Shown: positions 12,164-21,439, counted from the first letter of the stretch. The stretch: DNA of 64,000 bases from Aedes albopictus (GCF_035046485.1 NC_085137.1:447334334-447398333); one strand, 5' to 3'. Translations and numbers: made by a program. Notes: generated by a model from the letters alone, not told the origin.

Positions 12164-12288
12164 GGTTTAGTAGTATCATTACTGTACTGCTTCCTAAATT
12201 ACGAGGTACGAGGAACCCTCCGGTTACACTATTACCGATGGCGAGACGAGCGCAACATTCGGCTCGGCATCATTTCCAAACATCGAAG
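12164..12288 (+). CDS. Internal or last exon of a class B (secretin-family) GPCR: TM7 end and C-tail
   Basis: Seen: a pyrimidine-rich stretch ending in tttgcag at 12163 is followed by an open frame beginning G-L-V-V-S-L-L-Y-C-F-L-N-Y-E-V-R, then T-L-R-L-H-Y-Y-R-W-R-D-E-R-N, to an aag|gtaggt donor at 12288/12289. Known: class B neuropeptide receptors end TM7 with G-(F/L)-(F/V)-V-(A/S)-(L/V)-(L/I)-Y-C-F-L-N-x-E-V, and an intron commonly falls just before that glycine, as here. The exon is 125 nt (41 codons plus 2 nt). Read through the donor, the frame meets TAG at 12290-12292, so it could instead be the last coding exon. The receptor subtype (PDF, DH31/calcitonin-like or DH44 receptor) cannot be settled. 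No upstream TM6-TM7 exon is recognisable in the window. A longer frame in another phase (12037-12315) overlaps it and hides it. Confidence 0.72.
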
Positions 12289-13090
12289 GTAGGTGGCACA
12301 GCTCCTCCCATGTAACAACATGTAATCCAATCAATCACCGTGTAGGTTGGGAGCTGCAATCTGGTTTCAAACGTGATTGCCTGAGGCAAGATCAAATTCG
12401 ATATGGCTTCGATAGCTTCCCAGCTCAATCCTCTCTTTTCCTGGTTCGTTATTACAGCCTTCCTAATTTCCCATTATTATTTATATTTCTCCTACTCGCA
12501 TGCTGCGCGCGGATTATGTTGCTCGGTTTCTTCCTGGAATTTTCCAACTACGTGGAAAACCATCGTCAACCGAACGTTGATTGCATTTCACGCTGCTCGA
12601 TTATCTGCACCACCCACTCGAAAACAACAACAACAACAACGTCAACAACCACTGACTGACTCTCTGGATGGACGTCGACGGCTCGGCTGCAACACTCCAA
12701 CGATGGCGCGACGGAAAACCCATCAATCATCATCGGTTGCGACGCGGGAGTGTCCTGACGTTGGCGATGTATGTCCGTCATCCACGCGTCTCCATTGGGA
12801 ATAAATTGCAAACCTTCCGTCACTCGTCCGGATAAAAACTGAAACCAGACCGACCATCAGTGGAACTGAAAGTATACGGTTTGTATAGCGTATTCATCGG
12901 CTTAATCACGCTTTCATTGCATTGGTTGACTCTCATCGGACATTTATCGCGACTAACAGAATACCTACTATCACTTTGGGTTGTTTGGTAGAGTGGGCCA
13001 TACGTGATGTATAGGGAAATGAAAGATGCAGCGATCGAACCGAACAAATCGTTTAGATTTCAGTTGAGGTAACAACTCACTGTGCACAGT
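12289..13090. other. Low-copy-looking island downstream of the GPCR exon
   Basis: More GC-rich than its surroundings and free of the repeat styles seen elsewhere. It includes a (CAA)n run at about 12622-12650 and a 133-residue frame (12403-12804) with poly-Q but no acceptor site or domain. It could be intron with regulatory content or 3' untranslated sequence of the receptor gene. No function is assigned. Confidence 0.45.
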
Positions 13091-14096
13091 TTGAGTACGA
13101 TCGGTTACCTATACGTTATGTGGATCAAGTTTGATGTTTGTATAACATTTTTGCATTTATCTCATGCGAGGCTCAAATTTGTATTGATCTGTGTAACCGA
13201 AGACTTAGCTGTTATTCTTATTCATTTACAAAACATAGCTTTTTTAACAAGAATCGCATGCCTTCGACAAAGTTTTTCAGGACACTGCAGACAATACTTT
13301 AATATCATCGGTTATGTAGTTTCAGACAAGTGTCAGCCCCTTATGAGAAAAACGCAGCAAAAGGAGTTTCCTACGCCAAATTCCTTGTAAATTTCGATTG
13401 CAATGCTCAAAAGGTAAACACAACCGATCGTGATCAAACTTGGCAATTTGCTCAGGAGCCGCAATGGAATTAAAAATGCCTTGATCTGAGAAAACTATCA
13501 CATTGGCCTAATCTATTTTGTGATAAATGTTGCATTTGTGTACCGTTTTTATTTTTGTCATTCTTAACTGCAGTTTAAATTCTAGCAGAGCATCTGCCAT
13601 TTTTTGTCAATTGAAATGGAGACGAATTCGGGTTTTGAAAATATCAACAACTGATATGAAGCTGCAATAACAGGCACGAGTACCTGAGTGAAGTTCGGCT
13701 GTTGAATTTATTGCATTGAATGCAACTATGTATGTTTTATTGGTGGGCAGTGCCTAAAACGAACTTTGTCAATCGAAACTGAGTTGAATTGATGGATTAA
13801 CTATTACTATGTGACTAGAAGTGGTTGACGGTGTTGGCTACCGATTCTGATTTGTATGTAGAATGTTCAGGGCTTGATCCCTGGCCGAATATCTTTCTCC
13901 AAAACAATTAAAAGCCCATTTATCCGAAAATGTAAACGCTCGAGAGCCAGACTAGAAGATTGTAACAAAAAAAAAAATAAAACATAATGAGAGCATGAAC
14001 ATAGATGACCATCGCAGTTGCTACTCCGTTTTGTTTTAATTTATTTTTATTCGTGAATTTTAACTATAGCTAATTTTTCACAATTGCTACTCCGTG
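13091..14096. other. Spacer; no gene supported
   Basis: AT-rich sequence with short frames only. The 102-residue frame at 13082-13390 has no recognisable family. No inverted or tandem structure stands out. Confidence 0.4.
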
Positions 14097-14240
14097 TTTG
14101 ACGATGGCGAAATGTACATCCGACTAAAGAATGATGCCTGGAAAATCGGATTTGTCATTAATGTGTCCAAGACAAAGTACATTGCAAAGAGCGCTTGGGA
14201 TAAATTAACGGGCCCGCTACCCCGAATTTCTATCGACTGT
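14097..14240 (+). pseudogene. RTE-A relic, left half (RT palm/thumb region)
   Basis: Aligns with 18739-18884 of the intact RTE copy (shared acatccgactaaag, tcattaatgtgtc and aagacaaagtac), encoding a decayed I-N-V-S-K-T-K-Y segment. It stops at the hAT-type insertion at 14249 and resumes at 20740. The two halves join at the 8-bp duplication gattaaat, so this was one old fragment later split. Confidence 0.85.
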
Positions 14241-14248
14241 GATTAAAT
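14241..14248. repeat. Target-site duplication gattaaat (left copy)
   Basis: Identical to 20732-20739. Its position inside the RTE-A reading frame (gtgattaaatcgagg when rejoined, against gtgatgaaatcgagg in the intact copy) shows that it is true target sequence. Confidence 0.88.
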
Positions 14249-14849
14249 CACGGGTTCCCAACCGGTAGTCCGCGGCCCCCTGGGGCAAATTATACCGATT
14301 TTTAATTTTGTAACTTTGTTTTGCATTTTTTTTGTCTGTATCGGTAATAAGTAACAAGTGAAAATGAGAGATGAGCACAAACCAGTGATTCCCAGAGTGG
14401 GCGAAAATCGGGTTGAGGGGGCGAAAATACTGCAAACGCGGCGATTATTTCAGTAGCTTCAAGAAACATGTCCAGATGTTTTTTCGTTCATAAACATTAC
14501 ATTCCCTAATATATTAGTATTTTTTTCGTTAGGATAATGAACGTTAAAAACGTCTAAGAAATCTACACAATTATGTAGAATTTCAAAGTTGGTACATGTA
14601 TGAAAACAATTTTTTAGTGTTTCTGGAGACAAAAAACAGTTTGGAACTCGAAAATTTAAAAATATTGATAAGCACTTAATTGATTTTAATTCATAGCATT
14701 TTTATTGAATATTCAAGATAAATTTTTACAGAAATTATAAAAAAGGTTTTTTTTTCTGATTTGATAAGAAAATGTTGAAGCATACCCAGAAGCGGGTTTT
14801 TTCAGAACAAATATAACCATAAATTTGGCTAGAATACTGCATTTTTGAC

Positions 14850-15872
14850 AAATTTCACCATCCTTACCCCTCGTGGTACCGGCCGGATACTATGAGCAAC
14901 CTTAGAGAAGATCGGGTAAGCAACCCCGGTGGGAACTATGGTCATAGGCTGACAGGGAAGAGGGGGAGTTTGCTTCAGCAAACCTGAGCGTGTGTTCTCC
15001 AGGAGGAGCGACTCACAACAGCGTCTGATATCCATGTTAGGGGCAGCTGATCTACGTCCGAGTGCCAGGGAAGGACTCTAAGCTAAACTGTGCACTATGG
15101 TCCTCCGGAAAGTAGGGGGTTGGTGTCAGGTCCTATGAGCCAGCCGTATAAACCATTGTAACGGAAAATCGGCAACAGAACAATACGAACCGAGACCAAC
15201 GGCAACGACCCCAGCGAACAAAAAGGACTTGCGATTGGCAACTTGGTACGTGGAACTGCCGATCTTTCAACTTCATTGGGAGCACCCGCATATTCGCCGA
15301 TCTACTGAAGGACGGCGGGTTCGGCATCGTAGCGCTGCAGGAGGTGTGTTGGACAGGCTCCATGGTGCGAACGTTTAGAGGTAATCATACCATCTACCAG
15401 AGCTGCGGCAACACACGCGAGCTGGGAACAGCTTTCATCGTGATGGGTAATATGCAGAGGCGCATGATCGGTTGGTGGCCGATCGACGAAAGCATGTGCA
15501 GGTTAAGGATCAAGGGCCGATACTTCAACTTCAGCATAATAAACGTGCACAGCCAACACTCCGGAAGCACTGATGATGACAAGGACGCATTTTACGCGCA
15601 GCTCGAACGCGAGTACGATCGCTGCCCCAATGAGGTACAGATACAGGTGGCGCAGATAAACATTGCGAACCACTAGTTGTCTCTTTTGTTCTGCCGCTGA
15701 TCAAATGCAACTCAATTAGTGACGTCACTAATTGAGTTGCATTTGATCAGCGGTAGAACAAAAGAGACAACTAGTGGTTCGCAATGTTTATCTGCGCCAC
15801 CTGTATCTGTACCTCATTGTCGCTGTCCAAGCCACGACGTCAAGATCATCATAGGTGATTTGAACCCTCAGG
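14850..15872 (+). pseudogene. RTE-B LINE, 5' part with endonuclease (split copy)
   Basis: From about 15210 a frame reads L-A-T-W-Y-V-E-L or, in the proper phase, the R-x-G-T-R-I-F-A-D-L-L type endonuclease start. It continues V-A-L-Q-E-V-C-W-T-G (about 15328), Y-Q-S-C-G-N-T-R-E-L-G-T-A-F, I-N-V-H-S-Q-H, and after the palindrome K-I-I-I-G-D-L-N. About 14850-15200 is probably its 5' untranslated part. The copy is broken by the palindrome at 15628-15819 and by the hAT-type element at 15873, and resumes at 19737. The family is related to but distinct from RTE-A. Function when intact: endonuclease-reverse transcriptase for target-primed retrotransposition. Confidence 0.8.
15628..15819. mobile_element. 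192-bp near-perfect palindromic MITE with 9-bp duplication
   Basis: Two 96-bp arms centred on gtgacgtcac (15719-15728) are complementary along their whole length with a single mismatch (ttctgccgc against gcggtagaa). Flanks tcgctgccc (15619-15627) and tcgctgtcc (15820-15828) form a 9-bp duplication with one difference, inside the RTE-B endonuclease frame. A 9-bp duplication with terminal repeats spanning the whole element suggests a Mutator-like foldback; this is inference. The symmetric arms produce identical peptides on both strands, which are not genes. Confidence 0.85.
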
Positions 15873-16094
15873 CAGGCTTGATAATCCTCCTCGAAATCAA
15901 AAGAGTTTTGCAACATGCTCTAGAGCGATGTTTTGCTTTTGCCTCGTCGTGAGGGAGCGAACGAACCCCAAACAGAGAGGCAATAACAACTGAGCGAGGA
16001 AGAAGGAAACGAAAAAAGAGCCGACGATTATTTCGGGTTTTTGAGTGCGATTTTCGCCTCGAGAGTCTTTCTTTGTATGGGAGTGGAACTCGCT

Positions 16095-19000
16095 GGGCTG
16101 CAAAACGGTGAGTCGATAAGGAGAGCATCCAATATAGCTCTGGTCCTCACAAGTTCCTACCTCATGCTTCCACGGGTCAAGCGATGACAAAGACCGCCAG
16201 CTAAGAGTTGTGTGCTTAGCTGGTAGTGCAGCCTGGGCACTGTTGTCCTTCTGACTTCAGCTAGATTGAGGAGGTACGATCCGAGTGTCTGTTCACCAAG
16301 GAGGTGCGGCTCAAACAGCGTCTGTTCTGGCATCCAGCGGCTGAGTAAGAAACGCTGCACCACGCCCAGCTAGATCCAAGGTGGTAGCCCCATCAGCGTG
16401 GTCGTCCCAGTGTTGGTTGGGACGTTAAACAGAACTGGCACGATGGCCCTCCGGCGAGACAGGAGTGTTGGCGTAGGCCCAATAAGCCACCCGTAAAAAT
16501 CCCCATTGCGAATAACATAGGAGAAAATACGACTCGATACAATCGGCAAAGACCCACGCGACGAAATAAGGACTACGATTGGAAACTTGGAACATGGAAT
16601 TGCAAGTCACTAGGTTTCGCAGGATGTGACAGGATAATCTACGACGAACTACATCCCCGCAACTTCGACATCGTGGCGTTGCAGGAACTTTGTTGGACTG
16701 GACAGAAAGTGTGGAAAAGCGGGCATCGAGCGGCTACCTTCTACCAAAGCTGTGGCACCACCAATGAACTGGGAACAGGATTTATAGTGTTGGGCAAGAT
16801 GCGACAACGTGTGATCGGGTGGCAGCCGATCAACGCAAGGATGTGCATGTTGAGAGTTAAGGGCCGTTTCTTCAACTACAGCATCATCAACGTCCACTGC
16901 CCACACGAAGGGAGACCCGATGACGAGAAAGAAGCGTTCTACGCGCAGTTAGAGCAAACATACGATGGTTGCTCGCCGCGTGACGTGAAAATCGTTGTCG
17001 GCGACATGAACGCGCAGGTAGGAAGGGAGGAAATGTACAGACCGGTAATCGGGCGAAACAGCCTGCACGCCGTATCGAATGATAACGGCCAGCGATGCGT
17101 AAACTTTGCAGCCTCCCGTGGTATGGTAGTCCGAAGCACCTTCTTCCCCCGCAAAGATATCCACAAAGCCACCTGGAGATCACCCGACCATCAAACAGAA
17201 AACCAAATCGACCACGTTCTAATCGACGGTAAATTCTTCTCAGATATAACCAACGTCCGCACATACCGCAGTGCGAATATAGATTCGGATCACTACTTAG
17301 TCGCTGTATGCATGCGCTCAAAACTTTCGACAGTTATCACCACGCGTCGAAGTCGAACGCCGCGGCTCAACATCGAGCAACTTCGTAACGTAGAAGTGGC
17401 TCAAGACTACGCGCAGCAGTTAGCAGTGGCCCTACCAACGGAAGAGCAGCTTGGCGCAGCTACACTTGAAGATGGCTGGAGGGACATCCGATCCGCCATA
17501 GGTAGTACCTCGGCTACAGCACTAGGCTTCGCGACTCCGAATCACAGAAACGACTGGTACGACGGCGAATGTGAACAGTTGAAAAACGAGAAGAATGCAG
17601 CATGGGCGAGAATGCTGCAACACCGTACGAGAGCGAATGAGGCACGTTACAAACAGGCGCGGAACAGGCAGAACTCAGTCTTCCGGATGAAGAAGCGCCA
17701 GCAGGAAGAACGAGATCGCGAAGCGATGGAAGAGCTGTACCGCGCTAAGGACACACGAAAGTTCTACGAGAAGCTGAACCGCTCGCGCAGAGGCTTTGTG
17801 CCACAAGCCGACATGTGCCGAGATAATCACGGGAATATTCTCACGAGCGAGCGTGAGGTGGTCGAGAGATGGCGGCAGCATTACGATGAGCACCTCAATG
17901 GCGACATTGCAAGTACCGGAGGTGGCGTGGTAACAGATCTAGGAGTATGTGCACAGGACGAAAGACTTCCGGCCCCTGACCTTCAAGAGATTGAGGAGGA
18001 GGTTAGCCGGTTGAAAAACAACAAAGCCGCTGGAGCAGATCAACTACCAAGCGAGCTTCTAAAATACGGTGGAGAAGCACTGGTGAGAGCACTACACTGG
18101 GTCATTACCAAGATTTGGGAGGAGGAAGTATTACCGGAGGAATGGATGGAAGGTATCGTGTGTCCCATCTACAAAAAGGGCGACAAGTTGGATTGCGGGA
18201 ACTACCGCGCGATCACACTACTGAGCGCTGCCTACAAGATACTCTCTCAAATTTTATGCCGCCGTCTATCACCGATTGCAAGAGAGTTCGTGGGGCAATA
18301 TCAGGCTGGATTTATGGGTGAACGCGCTACAACGGACCAGATGTTCGCCATCCGCCAGGTGTTGCAGAAATGCCGCGAATACAACGTGCCCACACATCAC
18401 TTGTTCATCGATTTCAAATCGGCGTATGATACAATCGATCGAGAACAGCTAAGGCAGATTATGCACGAATACGGGTTCCCGGATAAACTGATACGATTGA
18501 TCAAGGCGACGATGGATCGAGTGATGTGCGTAGTTCGAGTATCAGGGACACTCTCGAGTCCTTTCGAATCTCGCAGAGGGTTACGGCAAGGTGATGGTCT
18601 TTCGTGCTTGCTGTTCAACATTGCTTTGGAGGGTGTAATAAGAAGAGCGGGGATAAACACGAGTGGGACGATTTTCACGAGGTCCGTTCAGCTGCTTGGT
18701 TTCGCCGATGATATTGATATTATTGCTCGTAAATTTGAGACGATGGCGGAAACGTACATCCGACTAAAGAGTGAAGCCAGGCGAATCGGATTAGTCATTA
18801 ATGTGTCGAAGACAAAGTACATGATGGCAAAGGACTCCAGGGAGGAATCACCGCGCCCGCCACCCCGAATTCATATCGACGGTGATGAAATCGAGGCGGT
18901 TGAAGAATTCGTGTACTTGGGCTCACTGGTGACCGACGACAACGACACCAGCAGAGAAATTCAGAGGCGCATTGTGGCAGGAAATCGTGCCTACTTTGGA

Positions 19001-19527
19001 CTCCGCAGAACTCTACGATCGAATAAAGTTCGCCGTAACACGAAGTTAACCATCTACAAAACGTTGATTAGACCGGTCGTCCTCTATGGGCACGAAACAT
19101 GGACCCTAAGTGCAGAGGACCAACGCGCCCTTGGAGTTTTCGAACGGAAGGTGTTGCGTACCATCTACGGCGGAGTGCAGATGGAAGACGGGACTTGGAG
19201 AAGGCGAATGAACCACGAGCTGCATCAGCTGCTGAGAGAACCAACCATCGTCCATACCGCGAAAATCGGGAGGCTACGGTGGGCGGGTCACGTCATCAGG
19301 ATGTCGGATAGCAACCCGACTAAAATGGTTCTCGAGAGTCATCCGACCGGTACAAGAAGACGTGGAGCGCAGCGAGCTAGGTGGGTCGACCAAGTGGAGG
19401 ACGATCTGCGGACCCTACGCAGAGTGCGGAACTGGAGGCAAACAGCCATGGACCGAGTGGAATGGAGGCGGCTACTATGTACAGCAGAGGCCACCCCGGC
19501 CTTAGCCTGACCGCAATGCAACAACAA
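16095..19527 (+). mobile_element. Full-length RTE-clade LINE (RTE-A, JAM-like), intact
   Basis: The element is 3433 bp, bounded by an exact 11-bp duplication tggaactcgct (16084-16094 and 19528-19538). It has about 0.3-0.5 kb of 5' leader, one long frame encoding endonuclease and reverse transcriptase, and a very short 3' tail (about 17 bp after the stop, ending in caatgcaacaacaa with no poly(A)). Size, single long ORF and a short non-poly(A) 3' end fit the RTE clade, which in Aedes includes JAM1. The intact frame and exact duplication point to a recent insertion. Confidence 0.88.
16388..19510 (+). CDS. RTE endonuclease-reverse transcriptase ORF
   Basis: An uninterrupted frame of more than 1000 codons. 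The N-terminal apurinic-type endonuclease begins near 16571 (W-K-L-G-T-W-N), with Q-E at the GTG at 16673. Counting from there: G-D-M-N-A at 110-114, S-D-H at 205-207, reverse transcriptase motif A F-I-D-F-K-S-A-Y-D at 579-587, motif B R-Q-G-D-G-L-S at 638-644, catalytic F-A-D-D at 677-680, then V-Y-L-G-S. The C-terminal part ends R-W-x-D-Q-V-E-x-D. No in-frame ATG precedes the endonuclease motifs; the frame is open from 16388, so the true start is unclear (upstream non-ATG, or fusion to leader sequence). All catalytic residues are present. It nicks target DNA and primes cDNA synthesis. It belongs to the mobile element, not the host. Confidence 0.9.
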   Translation, partial: PHQRGRPSVGWDVKQNWHDGPPARQECWRRPNKPPVKIPIANNIGENTTRYNRQRPTRRNKDYDWKLGTWNCKSLGFAGCDRIIYDELHPRNFDIVALQELCWTGQKVWKSGHRAATFYQSCGTTNELGTGFIVLGKMRQRVIGWQPINARMCMLRVKGRFFNYSIINVHCPHEGRPDDEKEAFYAQLEQTYDGCSPRDVKIVVGDMNAQVGREEMYRPVIGRNSLHAVSNDNGQRCVNFAASRGMVVRSTFFPRKDIHKATWRSPDHQTENQIDHVLIDGKFFSDITNVRTYRSANIDSDHYLVAVCMRSKLSTVITTRRSRTPRLNIEQLRNVEVAQDYAQQLAVALPTEEQLGAATLEDGWRDIRSAIGSTSATALGFATPNHRNDWYDGECEQLKNEKNAAWARMLQHRTRANEARYKQARNRQNSVFRMKKRQQEERDREAMEELYRAKDTRKFYEKLNRSRRGFVPQADMCRDNHGNILTSEREVVERWRQHYDEHLNGDIASTGGGVVTDLGVCAQDERLPAPDLQEIEEEVSRLKNNKAAGADQLPSELLKYGGEALVRALHWVITKIWEEEVLPEEWMEGIVCPIYKKGDKLDCGNYRAITLLSAAYKILSQILCRRLSPIAREFVGQYQAGFMGERATTDQMFAIRQVLQKCREYNVPTHHLFIDFKSAYDTIDREQLRQIMHEYGFPDKLIRLIKATMDRVMCVVRVSGTLSSPFESRRGLRQGDGLSCLLFNIALEGVIRRAGINTSGTIFTRSVQLLGFADDIDIIARKFETMAETYIRLKSEARRIGLVINVSKTKYMMAKDSREESPRPPPRIHIDGDEIEAVEEFVYLGSLVTDDNDTSREIQRRIVAGNRAYFGLRRTLRSNKVRRNTKLTIYKTLIRPVVLYGHETWTLSAEDQRALGVFERKVLRTIYGGVQMEDGTWRRRMNHELHQLLREPTIVHTAKIGRLRWAGHVIRMSDSNPTKMVLESHPTGTRRRGAQRARWVDQVEDDLRTLRRVRNWRQTAMDRVEWRRLLCTAEATPALA

Positions 19528-19736
19528 TGGAACTCGCTAGAGCTTTTTGAGTGTGAGTGGACGTGAGAAACACAACAAGCAATTATGAGTGTTGGACAAG
19601 CTCCTCGCTGCGCGGCAAGCTCGCGCTCTGTGATGTTGAGGATTTGCGTTGTGATTTCTGAGTTTTATTTGCACTCCTCAGAAAATCGCCAAACTCGCTT
19701 CCTCATTTTCTCGCGAGGGAGTTTCTGTCAAGCCTG

Positions 19737-20590
19737 CGCTCAGGTAGGCCAGGAGGAGGAATTCAGACCGACGATTGGTAAGCTCAGCGAAGACCAGCAA
19801 ACGAACGAGAACGGCCTACGACTCATTGATTTCGCCGCCTCCAAAAATATGGCCATACGTAGCACCTTTTTCCAACACAGCCTCCCTTATAGTTACACCT
19901 GGAGATCACCACAGCAGACGGAATCTCAAATCGACCACGTTCTGATTGACGGACTGCACTTCTCCGACATTATCGACACCAGGACCTATCGTGGCGCCAA
20001 CATCGACTCCGACCACTATCTGGTGATGGTCAAACTGCGCCCAAAACTCTCCGTCATCAACAATGTACGGTACCGGCGACCGCCACGGTACAACCCAGAG
20101 CGACTGAAGCAACCGGTTGTCACCTCAGCATACGCGCAGAATCTCAAGGCCGCGTTGCCAGACGAGGGCGAGCTCGATGAGGCCTCTCTAGAGGACTGCT
20201 GGAGTACAGTGAAAGCAGTCATCAACGACGCAGCCGAGAGCACAATCGGGTACGTGGAACGGAATCGACGGAACGAATGCTTCGACGAAGAATGCGTTTA
20301 GCATCAGCATGCATGCCCGCAGCACCGCCCATCCATTAGCGAGGGCGGTAATACTGCAGCAAGGGACTCGACAGAACGTGGAACGTTACAGACAGAAGCG
20401 GAAACAGCAGACCCGCCTCTTTCGGGAGAAATAGCGCCGCCTGGAAGAAGCGGAGTGTGAAGAAATGGAACTGCTGTGCCGTTCCCAAGAAACACGGAAG
20501 TTCTATTAGAAGCTCAACGCATCCCGCAACGGCTTCGTGCCGCGAGCCAAAATGTGTAGGGATAAAGACGGAGGCCTCTTGACGATCCAA
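19737..20590 (+). pseudogene. RTE-B LINE, continuation after the hAT-type insertion
   Basis: Resumes the RTE-B endonuclease with A-Q-V-G-Q-E-E-E-F, then N-F-A-A-type L-I-D-F-A-A-S-K-N-M, T-W-R-S-P, Q-I-D-H-V-L-I-D-G and I-D-S-D-H-Y-L-V. It runs to about 20301, where a stop falls. The same line of homology continues with further in-frame stops (at the lysine before R-R-L-E-E-A-E-C and at F-Y-*-K-L-N) to about 20590, just before the reverse transcriptase domain. The 3' half of the element is missing. The equivalent linker appears on the minus strand at 55508-55790. Confidence 0.85.
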
Positions 20591-20731
20591 TAAAAAAAGT
20601 ATCATTGATCGCCATAAATTCCTCCCACAGTAAATTTCTGGCTACCCCACAGTACTGTAAATTAATTGGGCCGCAGAAGTTTTAAAAATTCTTAAAGGGG
20701 GTTGCCACCTCAAAAAGGTTGGGAACCCCTG

Positions 20732-21075
20732 GATTAAATCGAGGTGGTTGAAGAATTCGTGTACTTGGGGTCACTGGGGACCGTCGACAATGACACCAGC
20801 ATAGAAATTCAGAAGCGCATTTTGGCAGGAAATCGAGCTTACTTGGGACTTCGCAGAACTCTACGATCGAGCAAAGATCGCCGACACACGAAGTAAATCA
20901 TCTACAAAACACTGATTAGCTTGGTTGTTCTCTATGGGCACGAAACATGGACTCTACGTAGAGAACAAACATGCCCTTGGAGTTTTCAAACGGAAGGTAT
21001 TGCGTACCGGAGTACTGATGAGAGACGGGTCTTGGAGTAGGCGAATGAACCACGAGCTGCATACGCTGCTGAGCC
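20732..21075 (+). pseudogene. RTE-A relic, right half (after the hAT-type insertion)
   Basis: Begins with the duplication gattaaat and continues V-V-E-E-F-V-Y-L-G-S, G-N-R-A-Y-L-G-L-R-R-T-L-R-S and V-V-L-Y-G-H-E-T-W-T-L. It aligns with about 18888-19230 of the intact copy, with frameshifts and stops. It ends near 21075 within the M-N-H-E-L-H region; the following poly(T)/C-run sequence is unrelated. Confidence 0.85.
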
Positions 21076-21231
21076 ATCTTATTTTTTTTTAATTTTCCTG
21101 AAACCCCCCCACACAACCACGTGGTTTATGGATGGGCCCAAAGAGAGATAAAGTTGTAAAAGACGGACCCGGTTAGGGTGGTGCTTGGAATCCAGTTTGA
21201 CTTTCTATTCCGCAGAATTGTAATTATAACT

Positions 21232-21303
21232 TGCTCTGTAGCTTAGTTGGTTAAAGCGCCGGACTAGCGATACGGAGTCGTGAGTTCGAATCCCACCAAA
21301 ACA
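21232..21303 (+). tRNA. tRNA-like sequence (Thr-type body, anticodon position AGC), probably pseudogene or SINE head
   Basis: A-box tagcttagttggttaaagcg and B-box gagttcgaatccc are well placed in 72 nt. The anticodon arm is ccgga-ctagcga-tacgg (one mismatch), giving AGC at 34-36. The acceptor pairing tgctctg/caaaaca has two mismatches and the T-stem one. The body looks like tRNA-Thr(AGT) with the middle of the loop changed, or it is the head of a tRNA-derived SINE, since unrelated AT-rich sequence follows with no T-run terminator. Function as a tRNA is doubtful. Confidence 0.5.
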
Positions 21304-21439
21304 AGTGACAATTTTTTCACAAATTTAACTCTCAATTTACCAGTTAAACGTACTTTGTCTACAAGTACTTCAAGCTTTTACGTCTATTTCAGACATACTG
21401 GCCGATTGGTATAGCCGGAAAAGGACAATAAAATGATTG

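Larger units (their letters stand above)
15873..19736. mobile_element. hAT-type element (inner), carrying an intact RTE
   Basis: Ends caggcttga (15873) and, as reverse complement, caggcttga (19736) are flanked by ccctcagg (15865-15872) and cgctcagg (19737-19744), an 8-bp duplication with one change. It lies exactly within the RTE-B stretch for G-D-L-N-x-Q-x-G, which rejoins across it. Element-derived sequence is 15873-16094 and 19539-19736; the rest is the RTE-A insertion. It is non-autonomous, with no transposase. Confidence 0.8.
14249..20731. mobile_element. hAT-type element (outer), now 6.5 kb through nested insertions
   Basis: Ends cacgggttcccaacc (14249) and, as reverse complement, caggggttcccaacc (20731) differ at one base and are flanked by the exact 8-bp duplication gattaaat. 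CAGGGGTTCCCAACC ends with 8-bp duplications are characteristic of hAT transposons. Original internal sequence is visible near the ends (ccgcggccccctgggg on the left; gggccgcag and aaagggggttgcc on the right). No transposase frame of its own survives. Its interior holds RTE-B, a 192-bp palindrome, another hAT-type element and an intact RTE-A. Confidence 0.85.

Noticed and set aside
12037..12315. 92-codon open frame over the GPCR exon
   Set aside because: It begins in intron-like sequence in the wrong phase; the exon signature and splice sites belong to a different frame.
12403..12804. 133-codon frame with poly-Q
   Set aside because: No acceptor, no domain, and the glutamines come from a simple CAA run; kept only as part of a low-copy island.
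14380..14420. cagtgattcccagagtggg as a second hAT end inside the outer element
   Set aside because: No matching opposite end or 8-bp duplication could be found.
15531..15952. Two open frames on opposite strands encoding an identical N-terminal peptide
   Set aside because: They are mirror images produced by the 192-bp palindrome at 15628-15819, not genes.
16887..17321. 144-codon antisense frame and similar ones across the RTE ORF
   Set aside because: Antisense shadows of the endonuclease coding strand with no family features.
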